The notes beneath the pieces are model-generated. The model made no database searches, was not told where the DNA came from, and worked only from the letters and a program-made list of their open reading frames with translations. Positions 17,127 to 25,236 of a stretch of 34,226 nt of DNA are shown here, in pieces (within the stretch, counting starts at the first letter, position 1; every line of letters starts with the position of its first letter). Position numbers and translations under genes: made by a program. The DNA is from an uncultured Deferribacteres bacterium (lineage in GTDB: Bacteria > Zhuqueibacterota > JdFR-76 > DREG01), in NCBI GenBank assembly GCA_913009825.1, contig CAJVYQ010000060.1:1-34226 (forward strand). Direction: 5' to 3'.

Positions 17127-18815
17127 TCACAATTTCACCCGCGCTAAAATCCGCTCCATGTTGCGCCCCAGAATATTACGCTTATCCTGCTCCGTAATAT
17201 CGGCATACGCCACCCAACCGAATTGCGGGGACGGGTCCCGCATGGGAGAATCCGAACCGTAAATCACCCTTTCCGAACCCACTTCCCGAACCATATATTC
17301 AATGCTGCCGTTTAGCACGGAAGTGTAGGTGATTTCCAAAAAACAGTTGGGGAATTGTTTTGCCAGCGCCACGTGTGTCCGGGCTGTTTGCCAGCTCCAG
17401 CCGGAATGGGCAAGCAGAAAAGAAATGTGGGGAAAACGCGCCGCCAGGTCCCGCATTTCCGCAGTAAAATGATCGGATGGGTGCATCAGAGCAAACAGAA
17501 AATGTTCGTTGCCGTACCGCCACCAGGGTTCGAACCGCGGATCATTGTAGGGGATGGCCATTTTGGGGAAATAGGGTTTCATGCCGGGTAGCCGCTTCTC
17601 TCTGTGATAATAATCGCACTCTTTTTGCCAGTCCGAAATATAGTTGGGATCAAGTGCGGCATAGCCCACAAGTTGGTCCGGGAACCCATGGACCGCCTGA
17701 ATAGTATCTTCATTGCCTAACCTGTAATCGCCCCAGATAGCTGTCCAGGAACTGATGCACGTTTTATTGACGCCAATTCTGCGGTTTCTTTCCACTACCG
17801 CCGCCGCATCGGCACGGTTCATGGCTGCCATGGCGGCGCCGTAACCCCCTTTCTGTGTAATATGCGCATGTGCGTCGATTACGATCATGTCAGCCACAGG
17901 TTGTGCCGCCAGCGCCAATTGCAGAATTTTGTCTTCCGGTTCTTTTTGCGGGTATGAAGGCAACGGTTCCGTTATCTTCAGCAGCCGTTTTAAATTACCC
18001 CCGGCGATGGCGCGCTTTTGCTCGTCGGTAATGTCGGCATAATCTACATAAGCCCGGGCGGCGCCTATGCTTTTCTGCGGCCACTGGGAGCCAAAGAGCA
18101 GTCGCCCGCAGCCGATTCGGCTGCACCAAAATTCCAGCATTCGGTTGCCCTGATAATTGGAAAACTCAAAATGCAGATTTCGAAAACGATCTGCCATCGG
18201 AATCAATGTGCGGGTGGCTTCCCAGCGAACGCCGTGCAGCAGAACCGGCAGCCGGGGGAAACTGCCGCACAGCCAGGCCAGTTCATCCCAGGTTATTTGC
18301 ACATCATTTTCGTACTCGCCGCAATCGACAATCAGAAGAATGCCCGCCTCCTGCAGATGGAAAAGTAGTTCGCCCAGTGTATGTTGATCGACGGAAAATT
18401 TGTAGGTGCGGGGGAAAATTTTCATTGCGTGCACATTCTCTTTTTCCATTTCACGCACCAGCTCTCTTGGATGGGGAAACTCGCCGGAATGATGCGGCAT
18501 TCCCACCCGGCAGGGAAACAAACGCGGATGTTTCCTGCAAACCTTCATAACAATGGGATTGCCAACAACAGGATGCGTCTCGGCGGCCTGATGGGCATAC
18601 ACCAGCGCGCCGTCAATCCGGCACCGTTCCATTTCGGCAAGCAGTTCTTCGGTGCGCCAGGGAGCCCGAATGTCCCTTCCCGCGTACCTGCCGATGGCGG
18701 CATAACAGTTGAAGTATTGAATATGGTTATCCACGGAAAATTTCAAATTCCTCTGTTTTAAATCCAACTTAATTGGAGGGGTACGGAGGTTGTTAAAAAG
18801 CTTCCAACCAATCAA
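17127..18815 (-). CDS. tandem amidohydrolase-2 protein with one degenerate and one intact domain
   Basis: The 562-residue protein contains two amidohydrolase (PF04909-like) TIM barrels. The second (about residues 310-562) has the metal motif DAHAH (H316, H318), H445 in ALMHPSD, H470 in LLAHSGW and D522 in YGSDSPM, so it is probably an active hydrolase or decarboxylase. The first (about 33-285) has the same layout (LLHGVRW, FGSQWP, DITDEQKR) but NCYAA where HxH is expected and Q244 instead of the catalytic Asp, so it is probably inactive. The frame opens at UUG 18815, with AGGT about six bases upstream; UUG or GUG codons near residues 24-28 are alternatives. It lies 69 bases after the class III aminotransferase gene and is the last gene of the cluster. 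Substrate unknown. Confidence 0.85.
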   Translation of the reverse strand: MIGWKLFNNLRTPPIKLDLKQRNLKFSVDNHIQYFNCYAAIGRYAGRDIRAPWRTEELLAEMERCRIDGALVYAHQAAETHPVVGNPIVMKVCRKHPRLFPCRVGMPHHSGEFPHPRELVREMEKENVHAMKIFPRTYKFSVDQHTLGELLFHLQEAGILLIVDCGEYENDVQITWDELAWLCGSFPRLPVLLHGVRWEATRTLIPMADRFRNLHFEFSNYQGNRMLEFWCSRIGCGRLLFGSQWPQKSIGAARAYVDYADITDEQKRAIAGGNLKRLLKITEPLPSYPQKEPEDKILQLALAAQPVADMIVIDAHAHITQKGGYGAAMAAMNRADAAAVVERNRRIGVNKTCISSWTAIWGDYRLGNEDTIQAVHGFPDQLVGYAALDPNYISDWQKECDYYHREKRLPGMKPYFPKMAIPYNDPRFEPWWRYGNEHFLFALMHPSDHFTAEMRDLAARFPHISFLLAHSGWSWQTARTHVALAKQFPNCFLEITYTSVLNGSIEYMVREVGSERVIYGSDSPMRDPSPQFGWVAYADITEQDKRNILGRNMERILARVKL

Positions 18816-18884
18816 ATATTACCTGAATATTCACCAAATATGTTTCTAATTTTCATTTCACCGCTGCCGATAACCGTCTCTTTT

Positions 18885-20087
18885 TCAGAGTAATTTCTTC
18901 AATGCTTCTCTTATTTTTTCCAGTGTTTCATCGATATCGCTTTCCTTGTGAGAATAACTGATGAACCAGCGATCATTGGCGAAGATGCCTTTTTCGTAGA
19001 GGAGAGAGAAAAGCCTGTTTTGCCGGCGACTGTTTTCTTTTTCATTACCGGTATTGAATTGAATGAACGGCGCAGGAGGCAGACCCGCGGCATAAGCGGG
19101 CGTACCGGTTTCCCGGATGATTTCAGCAAAACCGTCCTGTAACCGTTGTCCCATTTTGTGAATCTGTTCCTGAACCGGTTCGTTCTGCATTACGGCCATT
19201 GTAGCCTTCCCCGCGGCCAGAGATAAAGTCTCTCCCGCATAAGTGGTTGTGATGATGGTTTTTTGCAGCGCTTGCATGTATTCCCTTTTGCCGGCAAAAG
19301 CAGACAGAGGATACCCGTTTGCCAATGCCTTTGCATAAGCCGCTAAATCCGGCGTGACGCCGTAATATTCCTGTGCGCCCCCGGGGGCCAGGCGAAATCC
19401 GGTGAGCACCTCGTCAAAAATCAGCAGGGCGCCGTATCGGTCGCATTTTTTGCGCAGCAGTTTAAGGTATTCCTCACCCGTGTCTTCATTCCATTCGTAC
19501 GGCGCAACAACGGCGCAGGCCAGCCTTTCTCCCGCTTCATCGAACGCCGTTTCAACCGCCTGCAGATCGCCGTAGGCAATATCACGGATATATTCCCGCA
19601 ACACTTGGGGCACGCCGGGGGTAGGCCAGTTGAAAGCAAAAAGATCGTGGTAGCCGTGGTAGCCGCTGCTTAAAATGTGCTCCCTTCCCGTGCAGGATCG
19701 CGCCAGTCGGACGCAGGCTGTGCAGGCATCGGCGCCGGTTTTCATGAAACGGATCTGTTCAAGCCAGGGCACATTGGCCATAATCGCTTCCGCCGTTTCC
19801 AGTTCCAGCGGACTGGCCATGCTGAACAGAACGCCTTTTTCCATCTGGGCGCGAACAGCGCGGTCAACCTCCGGGTACCGGTAGCCTAAAATGATGGGAC
19901 CCAACGAACAGCGGTAATCGATATATTCCCGGTCGTCCAGATCCCACATGCGGCAGCCGTTTGCCTGTTTGATGAAAGGCGGCATAAATTCTTCCCAGTC
20001 CGGATTGAGCCGTTTAGCGTTGGTTTGGGTTGCCCATGGGATGCGGTTCAGAGCCTTATCGTACTGCTTTTTATTTTTTGACGTCAT
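18885..20087 (-). CDS. class III aminotransferase, glutamate-1-semialdehyde aminomutase-like
   Basis: The 400-residue PLP enzyme has the fold-type I class III markers: MKTGADACTACVRLAR near residue 115, SGYHGYHD near 141, FDEVLTGFR with D225, YAKALANGYPLSAFAGK with PLP lysine K253, and TTYAGETLSLAA after it. It resembles HemL-type aminomutases but has no haem-pathway neighbours. Inside a glycan-catabolic-looking cluster it more likely aminates or deaminates a keto-sugar or sugar-acid derivative; similar enzymes act in antibiotic and nucleotide-sugar routes. Its start overlaps the end of the GH38 gene by 17 bases, so translation is probably coupled. The product is unknown. Confidence 0.88.
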   Translation of the reverse strand: MTSKNKKQYDKALNRIPWATQTNAKRLNPDWEEFMPPFIKQANGCRMWDLDDREYIDYRCSLGPIILGYRYPEVDRAVRAQMEKGVLFSMASPLELETAEAIMANVPWLEQIRFMKTGADACTACVRLARSCTGREHILSSGYHGYHDLFAFNWPTPGVPQVLREYIRDIAYGDLQAVETAFDEAGERLACAVVAPYEWNEDTGEEYLKLLRKKCDRYGALLIFDEVLTGFRLAPGGAQEYYGVTPDLAAYAKALANGYPLSAFAGKREYMQALQKTIITTTYAGETLSLAAGKATMAVMQNEPVQEQIHKMGQRLQDGFAEIIRETGTPAYAAGLPPAPFIQFNTGNEKENSRRQNRLFSLLYEKGIFANDRWFISYSHKESDIDETLEKIREALKKLL

Positions 20088-22785
20088 CTCTTTTATTTTG
20101 TCCGAATTTTAATCTGATGGAAACGATTTGATTGGCCGCGGCGGTAAACTGAATTTTGTTTCTATTTTCAATCGATAACTCCTTTTCATCTGTTTCATTG
20201 AGACGGGTGAGCGTGGCCGAGGCCAAATATCCTTTTGTCTGTAAAATTCCGTTTACGGGATTGGCCGTTGGATTGTAACACCGCAGAATGTATCCCTTTT
20301 CATCTTCGGCCGGTTTGAAAGTGGAAAAAACCAGCGCATCCGGCGAGAGTGAAATGCCGAATGAATTCCAATTTCTCACCGCAATGCCGCTTCTGCGCAC
20401 GGTTCGACAGGGAAGATGAAAAGCTTCCAGTTGTCTGTTGATCGGCGCGTAATCCCTGAATGCCTGTGCGGAATGGGGGATGACCGCGTACTGAAATGTG
20501 TGTTTCCCCCGGCATTGCGCTTCTTCCGCTTCCGTGATCCAGCCGGCGTCGCCGCCGGGACGTGTAAGCAGGTCTCCGCCGGATAATCTGCCGACGCAGC
20601 GCAGCAGGGTGATGGCCAGTGTGCCGGAGCGGCCGGTTTTTAATTCATACTCCGGCAATCCCTCCGTGGCAACGGTGAGTCCGTTGTCACCGTCCAGAAT
20701 GGTTACGCCGCGCTGCATGGGATGGACGGAACTGGGAACCTCGATTTTAAAATCGGCGGGATCCACTTCCGTATGCTCCCGTTTTGTGATGCAGAACTGG
20801 CTGTCGGCATAACTCACATCGGTGCGAAAACCGGAGGGGAAAAGCACTCGCAGGCGGTGATCTTTGACAATGTTGTCAATTTTCGTCTCAAACTCGATGC
20901 GCGGTTGGTTATGATAGATGAAAATAGTGGACGTTATCGGCACAGCGGTCATTTCCTGCCGCCGCTTTTTACGGTTTTCCGTCAAACTTTTAGGCAGTCG
21001 CAGTTTCAGGTATATGCACAGGGCAGCGCGTAATGGACCGGTTTCAACCAATTTAATTTTTGCGATAACGTCTGTGGAAGTGATGATTTTATCTGCCGGG
21101 GGATAGGAGTAATTGTATTCATCGCCGGCATCGCCGCCGTCTTCAAATATGTGGAAGCCGGAAAAATGTTGGCTGTTACTTTTGTCGGTCACATTGATGG
21201 AACCGTTGGGCGCCGCTTCCACTTTCAAAAAGTCGTTTTCGATGAAATTGCTGCCGGTTTTCAATTTGCTTTCATAGCTCGGGAATCCATCGGCAGGTTC
21301 TGTTTTCAATTGAACCAATCCGAGTCCCGGAATCTGTTTAACATCTAACAGCAGAGTGAATCTTTCCACCATGTTTTTGGTCGGGTAGGAATAATCGCTG
21401 TAGCGCAGGCTGTAGGTTTCCGGATCATGCTGCAAAATTTGATATGATATTTCGCGGCCGTTCGTATCTTTTATTTTGAACCCCGAAATCAACGGCGGTT
21501 TGGGTGCAGGTTTCAGATCGGGATTGAGTCCCACAACGGTTTTCTGTCTGAAAAATTCAAAGGCCGCCTCAACCGGATGGCTCACTTCTCTTGTCTGCGG
21601 ATTGAAGATCAGCACATTCTCCCGGCCGGTGAAAGCATCCGGGAAAAAATGACGCACCGATTTTTCCAGAACCGCTTCGCCGATTTGTGCGCATTTATCG
21701 AACCGGGTTTCCATCTCCCGGTGCACTTTATCGATGCTGCACCCGCAAATGGAATCGTGCGGATGATTTTGCAGCAGCAGTCTCCAGCCCCGATCAATCA
21801 TGGGGAAAAGATGCTCGCGGCCGGCTAGAGTCGCCCAGGCGGCTAACGGTTCAATATAACGGCTCAATAACTTTTCACAACGGTGATTGGCCTGTTTCAA
21901 ATAGATGCGGGAAGAATAGACTCCGGAATTCACCACAAACGCGTGACGGTAACCCCACCTCAGTTCACCATTCACCTGTTTGAGTGAGGTTGGATTTTGC
22001 TCCAAATACTGTTTCACCGCGGCGACGTAACCGGGGATGTTACTGTGAATAAATTGTCCGTCGCAATTTTTCGTCATGGTTTGCAGCGCCTGCGGCAGGT
22101 ACGGTTCCGGGAAATGATGGTCGCCGCCGTTCATGCACAGGCGGTGCGGTGTGGTTGCCCGCGGAGCCAGAATTTCTTTTAACTGATTTCCCTTTTTGAT
22201 GAACGCTTCCGTGGAGTTTTCGCCGATATACGCATCGCCGTAGCCGTTGGGCGGCAGATGAATCATCAGAACCGTGGAGCCGTCCGGAGATTGCCAGGTA
22301 TATTCCGATTTCTCCTGCCCCGGTTCGCCGCCGAAACCGCGGTAGACAATGGCGGTGTCCATGTTAAATCCGCACAGTATAGCAGGCATCATGGCCAAAT
22401 GACCGAAGGAATCCGGGATGTAACCAACCTGCATAGCGCACCCGCCGAACTTTTGTGCAACTTTTTGTCCGAACAGCAGATTGCGGATGGTCGATTCCCC
22501 GGAGACCAGAAATTCGTCCGGTAATACGTACCAGGGACCTATGGAAATCTTCCCGGCGCGAATATACTTTTTCAGTTCTTCGGTTCCTTCCGGAAAAATC
22601 CCGGCGTAATCTTCCAGAATAACGGTCTGTCCGTCCAGCGTAAAATATCTGTAATCGGAATTGGTCTGGAAAATATGTAAAAGCGAGTGGATCAGATCGG
22701 CCAGATCCAACCGAAATGTTTCAAAAGTTTTGTACCATTCCCTGTCCCAATGGGAATGGGAAATAAAATGATAGATTGGTTCCAA
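20071..22785 (-). CDS. glycoside hydrolase family 38 alpha-mannosidase
   Basis: The 904-residue enzyme is of the MngB-like bacterial GH38 class, about 900 residues. Zinc and substrate motifs are visible: HSHWDREWY (H10, D14) at the N-terminus, GYIPDSFGH with nucleophile D125, and NHPHDSICGCSID near residue 340. The C-terminal beta-sandwich domains follow. No signal peptide is seen, so it probably acts in the cytoplasm on imported or phosphorylated mannosides, hydrolysing with retention. The frame opens at UUG 22785, since no in-frame AUG lies near the HSHWD motif; AAAGAGAAAG lies about 8-12 bases upstream. It overlaps the aminotransferase gene and follows the isomerase-like gene by 70 bases. 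Linkage specificity is unknown. Confidence 0.92.
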   Translation of the reverse strand: MEPIYHFISHSHWDREWYKTFETFRLDLADLIHSLLHIFQTNSDYRYFTLDGQTVILEDYAGIFPEGTEELKKYIRAGKISIGPWYVLPDEFLVSGESTIRNLLFGQKVAQKFGGCAMQVGYIPDSFGHLAMMPAILCGFNMDTAIVYRGFGGEPGQEKSEYTWQSPDGSTVLMIHLPPNGYGDAYIGENSTEAFIKKGNQLKEILAPRATTPHRLCMNGGDHHFPEPYLPQALQTMTKNCDGQFIHSNIPGYVAAVKQYLEQNPTSLKQVNGELRWGYRHAFVVNSGVYSSRIYLKQANHRCEKLLSRYIEPLAAWATLAGREHLFPMIDRGWRLLLQNHPHDSICGCSIDKVHREMETRFDKCAQIGEAVLEKSVRHFFPDAFTGRENVLIFNPQTREVSHPVEAAFEFFRQKTVVGLNPDLKPAPKPPLISGFKIKDTNGREISYQILQHDPETYSLRYSDYSYPTKNMVERFTLLLDVKQIPGLGLVQLKTEPADGFPSYESKLKTGSNFIENDFLKVEAAPNGSINVTDKSNSQHFSGFHIFEDGGDAGDEYNYSYPPADKIITSTDVIAKIKLVETGPLRAALCIYLKLRLPKSLTENRKKRRQEMTAVPITSTIFIYHNQPRIEFETKIDNIVKDHRLRVLFPSGFRTDVSYADSQFCITKREHTEVDPADFKIEVPSSVHPMQRGVTILDGDNGLTVATEGLPEYELKTGRSGTLAITLLRCVGRLSGGDLLTRPGGDAGWITEAEEAQCRGKHTFQYAVIPHSAQAFRDYAPINRQLEAFHLPCRTVRRSGIAVRNWNSFGISLSPDALVFSTFKPAEDEKGYILRCYNPTANPVNGILQTKGYLASATLTRLNETDEKELSIENRNKIQFTAAANQIVSIRLKFGQNKRDDVKK

Positions 22786-22817
22786 ATTGCATTCTTTCTC
22801 TTTTTAAACTTTTTAAT

Positions 22818-22849
22818 CCCGTTTTTAAATCCCGGGGATTAAAAACGGG
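22818..22849. repeat. loopless palindrome between two cluster genes
   Basis: A 32-base palindrome (CCCGTTTTTA... with ...AAAAACGGG, one bulge) centred on CCCGGGG starts six bases downstream of the isomerase-like stop. On the plus strand a T-run follows, but both genes here lie on the minus strand, where no T-run follows. It may cut or attenuate the transcript between the two genes, or be another dispersed palindrome. Confidence 0.6.
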
Positions 22850-22855
22850 GGTTTT

Positions 22856-23647
22856 TTATTTTTTTAGAAAATTCTTCACGATTTCCAGATTTCGTTTGGA
22901 ATTTTCAATCAGCGGCAGGCAGTGCGTCTCGATGGTGATATGCTCCACCGGCTTATCCCGCTGCAGGGAGGCAATTTGTCCCGGCCAGTCCACTACGCCT
23001 TCGCCAATGGGCACACATTCCAGCAACGCTCCTTTTACGGTGTCTTTCACATGGACATTGACGATCCAATTTTTAAGGGCATTATATCCATCCGGGAAGG
23101 GCGTTTCCGGCGTTCCCAATGCGTTGGCGGGATCCCAGTTTGCCCGCAGCGCGGGAGAATTTACTTTGGCTAAAAGTTGCGCTGTGTTGCTGCCGGTATC
23201 GAACCAAAATCCGGGCTCGTTTTCCACAGCGACGGTCATCCCTTCTTTTTGCGTCAATCCGGCCACTTGCCTGAAGATTTCGACAACCCGTTCTTCATCT
23301 TCCGGTTTGTCATCCTCCAATCTCTGCACGCCGAAAACAATGATCATCTGCGTGCCAAATAATTTGGCCAGCCGGAAAGTTTCGGGCAGTGTTTTTTTCA
23401 TTTCCCGCTGAAGCTGATCCTGATCGGCCAGCGTGCCTTTGAAAGTGCCCGGCGAAAGTGCCGTAATCCGGATGCCGTGTTTTTTCTGCAAATCCAGGAT
23501 GGTTAGCACATCTTTCTCACTGATGTCCGGTATCCGGTTGGCGCCGATCATCCTTAATTCGTAATCTTTTATTCCCCAGGAAACGCCAATGTCGACGGCT
23601 TCCGTCACATCGGCGGAAATTTCGTCCGTTACAAATCCGATTCGCAT
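22856..23647 (-). CDS. xylose-isomerase-like TIM barrel (sugar phosphate isomerase/epimerase)
   Basis: The 263-residue protein has the AP-endonuclease-2 / xylose-isomerase-like barrel pattern: MRIGFVTDEIS at the start, AVENEPGFWFDTG near residue 165 supplying a metal Glu, ANWDPANALGT near 192, NVHVKDT near 215, GEGVVDWPG near 235 and ITIETHC near 250. These residues bind a divalent metal and isomerise or epimerise sugars. The frame opens at GUG 23656 overlapping the upstream stop, but AUG 23647 has GGGA about four bases upstream and gives the natural family start. It is directly downstream of the Tat-exported aminotransferase gene. The substrate is unknown; the family includes inosose dehydratases and tagatose epimerases. 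Confidence 0.88.
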   Translation of the reverse strand: MRIGFVTDEISADVTEAVDIGVSWGIKDYELRMIGANRIPDISEKDVLTILDLQKKHGIRITALSPGTFKGTLADQDQLQREMKKTLPETFRLAKLFGTQMIIVFGVQRLEDDKPEDEERVVEIFRQVAGLTQKEGMTVAVENEPGFWFDTGSNTAQLLAKVNSPALRANWDPANALGTPETPFPDGYNALKNWIVNVHVKDTVKGALLECVPIGEGVVDWPGQIASLQRDKPVEHITIETHCLPLIENSKRNLEIVKNFLKK

Positions 23648-23655
23648 TTTTCCCA

Positions 23656-24936
23656 CTATAATTTTTGTGCAGCTTTCACGGCATGCAGTACTTTTTCTAC
23701 TTCGTTAAAAGAGTTGTAAAGATGGAACGAAATCCGTATCCCGTTCAATCCTCCTTCGTAAATGCCGCGGGTGCGCAGGTTGTATTTTTCAGCCAGAAAT
23801 TTTTGCAATTCTCCGTATTCAATATTTTTCAGTTTGAAGGTGATCATGGCGCTGTGTTCCGCCGGATGCTGCGGCGATAAAACCTGCGCGCCGATGCGGT
23901 TCAATCCATCGATAAACGCCGCCGCCATGGCGTGATCCCTTTTCCAGATGTTGTCGATACCGATTTTGAGTAAAAAATCCATCGCCGCGCCCAAGCCGAC
24001 AAAAAGCGGCACATTCACCGTGCCGTACTCATAACGCTGGGCGGTAGAATTGATGTGGAATTCGCCGGTGCGCATATCAAAATGTCCTTCGTTGGAATAA
24101 GCGCCGACAAATTTTGCATCGATCAGATCCAGGTACTCTTTCCTAACGTAAATCAGGCCTGTGCCCTTTGGCCCTATCAGCCATTTGTGTCCGCTGGTGG
24201 CGTAGGCATGACAGCCGGTTTCATGCACATCGACAGGCAGCATACCGGGCGATTGGGCGCCGTCGATGAAATACCACAGGTTATATGCTTTAGCCAGTTC
24301 GCCGATCTTTTTCACCGGCATCACCTGTCCCGAGGCTGTGGTTACATGGGAAATGCTGATTGCTTTTGTTCGTTTGTTGATCAGCTTTTCGATGCGATCG
24401 ATATTCTCCTGCGCCGAGGTCATGGAAGGGACAAACACCTTCATTTTAATGCCGTCCCGCTTTTGCCGCGCCAGCCAGGAGATAGTGTTGCCCACATGTT
24501 CGTGGGTAGATGTGATCACTTCATCCCCCTTTTCAAACGGGAACCCGTTGCAGACAATGTTCACTCCCTCGGTAGTGTTTCTGGTGTAGGCCATCTCATC
24601 CGTTTCGCAGTGGAAAATTGCGGCGGCTTTCTCTTTAATATCATGCCAAAGTTGGTGATTGTGACCCGGTTCGCAAATCTTTTCCAGTTCGTCCATTTTA
24701 CTTTTAACCGCATCGATGCAAACGTAGGGTGATGCGCCCAATCCGCCGGTGTTCAGATAGGTACGTTCTGTTGTCAGTGGAAATTGGTCACGAATCAACG
24801 ACCAGAATTTTTCATCACTGGGATCGATATGGCCGTTTACACGGGGCAGTAACGCAGGAAGATTCTTAAACTTCGGGAGTGAAAAAATGCCGGCGAATCC
24901 ACCGCCGGCCAATTTAAAAAAATTACGCCTTTTCAT
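23656..24936 (-). CDS. Tat-exported class V aminotransferase-fold enzyme
   Basis: The 426-residue protein starts MKRRNFFKLAGGGFAGIF, a twin-arginine-type signal with RR at 3-4, FK and a weakly hydrophobic stretch, so it is probably exported folded with its cofactor. The rest is a class V PLP fold of the isopenicillin-N-epimerase / cysteine-desulfurase-like branch: TYLNTGGLGASP near residue 59, AYTRNTTEGVN near 116, FIDGAQSPG with D225, and TSGHKWLIGPKGTG with Schiff-base lysine K251. The end shows RTRGIYEGGLNGIRIS. No catalytic cysteine loop typical of desulfurases is visible, so epimerase, lyase or aminotransferase activity are all possible. It is the first gene of the five-gene cluster in transcription order. 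AAAGGA lies a few bases before AUG 24936. Confidence 0.86.
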   Translation of the reverse strand: MKRRNFFKLAGGGFAGIFSLPKFKNLPALLPRVNGHIDPSDEKFWSLIRDQFPLTTERTYLNTGGLGASPYVCIDAVKSKMDELEKICEPGHNHQLWHDIKEKAAAIFHCETDEMAYTRNTTEGVNIVCNGFPFEKGDEVITSTHEHVGNTISWLARQKRDGIKMKVFVPSMTSAQENIDRIEKLINKRTKAISISHVTTASGQVMPVKKIGELAKAYNLWYFIDGAQSPGMLPVDVHETGCHAYATSGHKWLIGPKGTGLIYVRKEYLDLIDAKFVGAYSNEGHFDMRTGEFHINSTAQRYEYGTVNVPLFVGLGAAMDFLLKIGIDNIWKRDHAMAAAFIDGLNRIGAQVLSPQHPAEHSAMITFKLKNIEYGELQKFLAEKYNLRTRGIYEGGLNGIRISFHLYNSFNEVEKVLHAVKAAQKL

Positions 24937-25120
24937 GATGGGTGTCCTTTTGAGATGTTTGTTGGGAGTAAATTTTCGGGTCTCCTATAGAATTTGTGAG
25001 TAAAAATCAAAACATAAGCCGGCAAAAAGAAAGGTTTTTTTAGGCATAACAATGGTGATAACATAATTTAAGAAAGAAGGAAAGGCCAATAATTCGACTT
25101 TTCCCTGTTATTGCCCTTAA

Positions 25121-25193
25121 TCCGGTTATCTCCCGGCGGGTTGCTCCTCAGCAGAGCCTGTTTCCCTGTCTGCAAGGCAGGCGTTTCACCGGA
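25121..25193. ncRNA. structured palindromic region, possible non-coding RNA or repeat
   Basis: An outer 6-bp stem (TCCGGT 25121-25126 with ACCGGA 25188-25193) encloses short pairable segments: CCC/GGG in 25132-25140, CTC/GAG around 25145-25155, and GCCTG/CAGGC (25156-25160 with 25178-25182). It is GC-rich in an AT-rich gap and lies about 185 bases upstream of the Tat-exported enzyme gene on the minus strand. I could not match it to TPP, FMN, SAM, cobalamin, ZTP, glycine or cyclic-dinucleotide riboswitch cores, so it is only a candidate. Confidence 0.3.
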
Positions 25194-25236
25194 TGGCCAA
25201 ATATACTAAAATAATTGGAGAAATCAAAAACAATTG

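Noticed and set aside
18885-20087. Haem-pathway glutamate-1-semialdehyde aminomutase (hemL)
   Set aside because: The fold matches, but the gene is translationally coupled to a mannosidase and no other tetrapyrrole gene is near, so a haem role is not supported.
24055-24732. Plus-strand frame of 225 codons opposite the Tat-exported enzyme
   Set aside because: Shadow of a gene whose PLP motifs are unbroken; no ribosome site or family match.
25121-25193. Known riboswitch (cobalamin, TPP, SAM, FMN, c-di-GMP, ZTP)
   Set aside because: The conserved core strings of those classes as I remember them are not present on either strand; left as an unassigned structured region.
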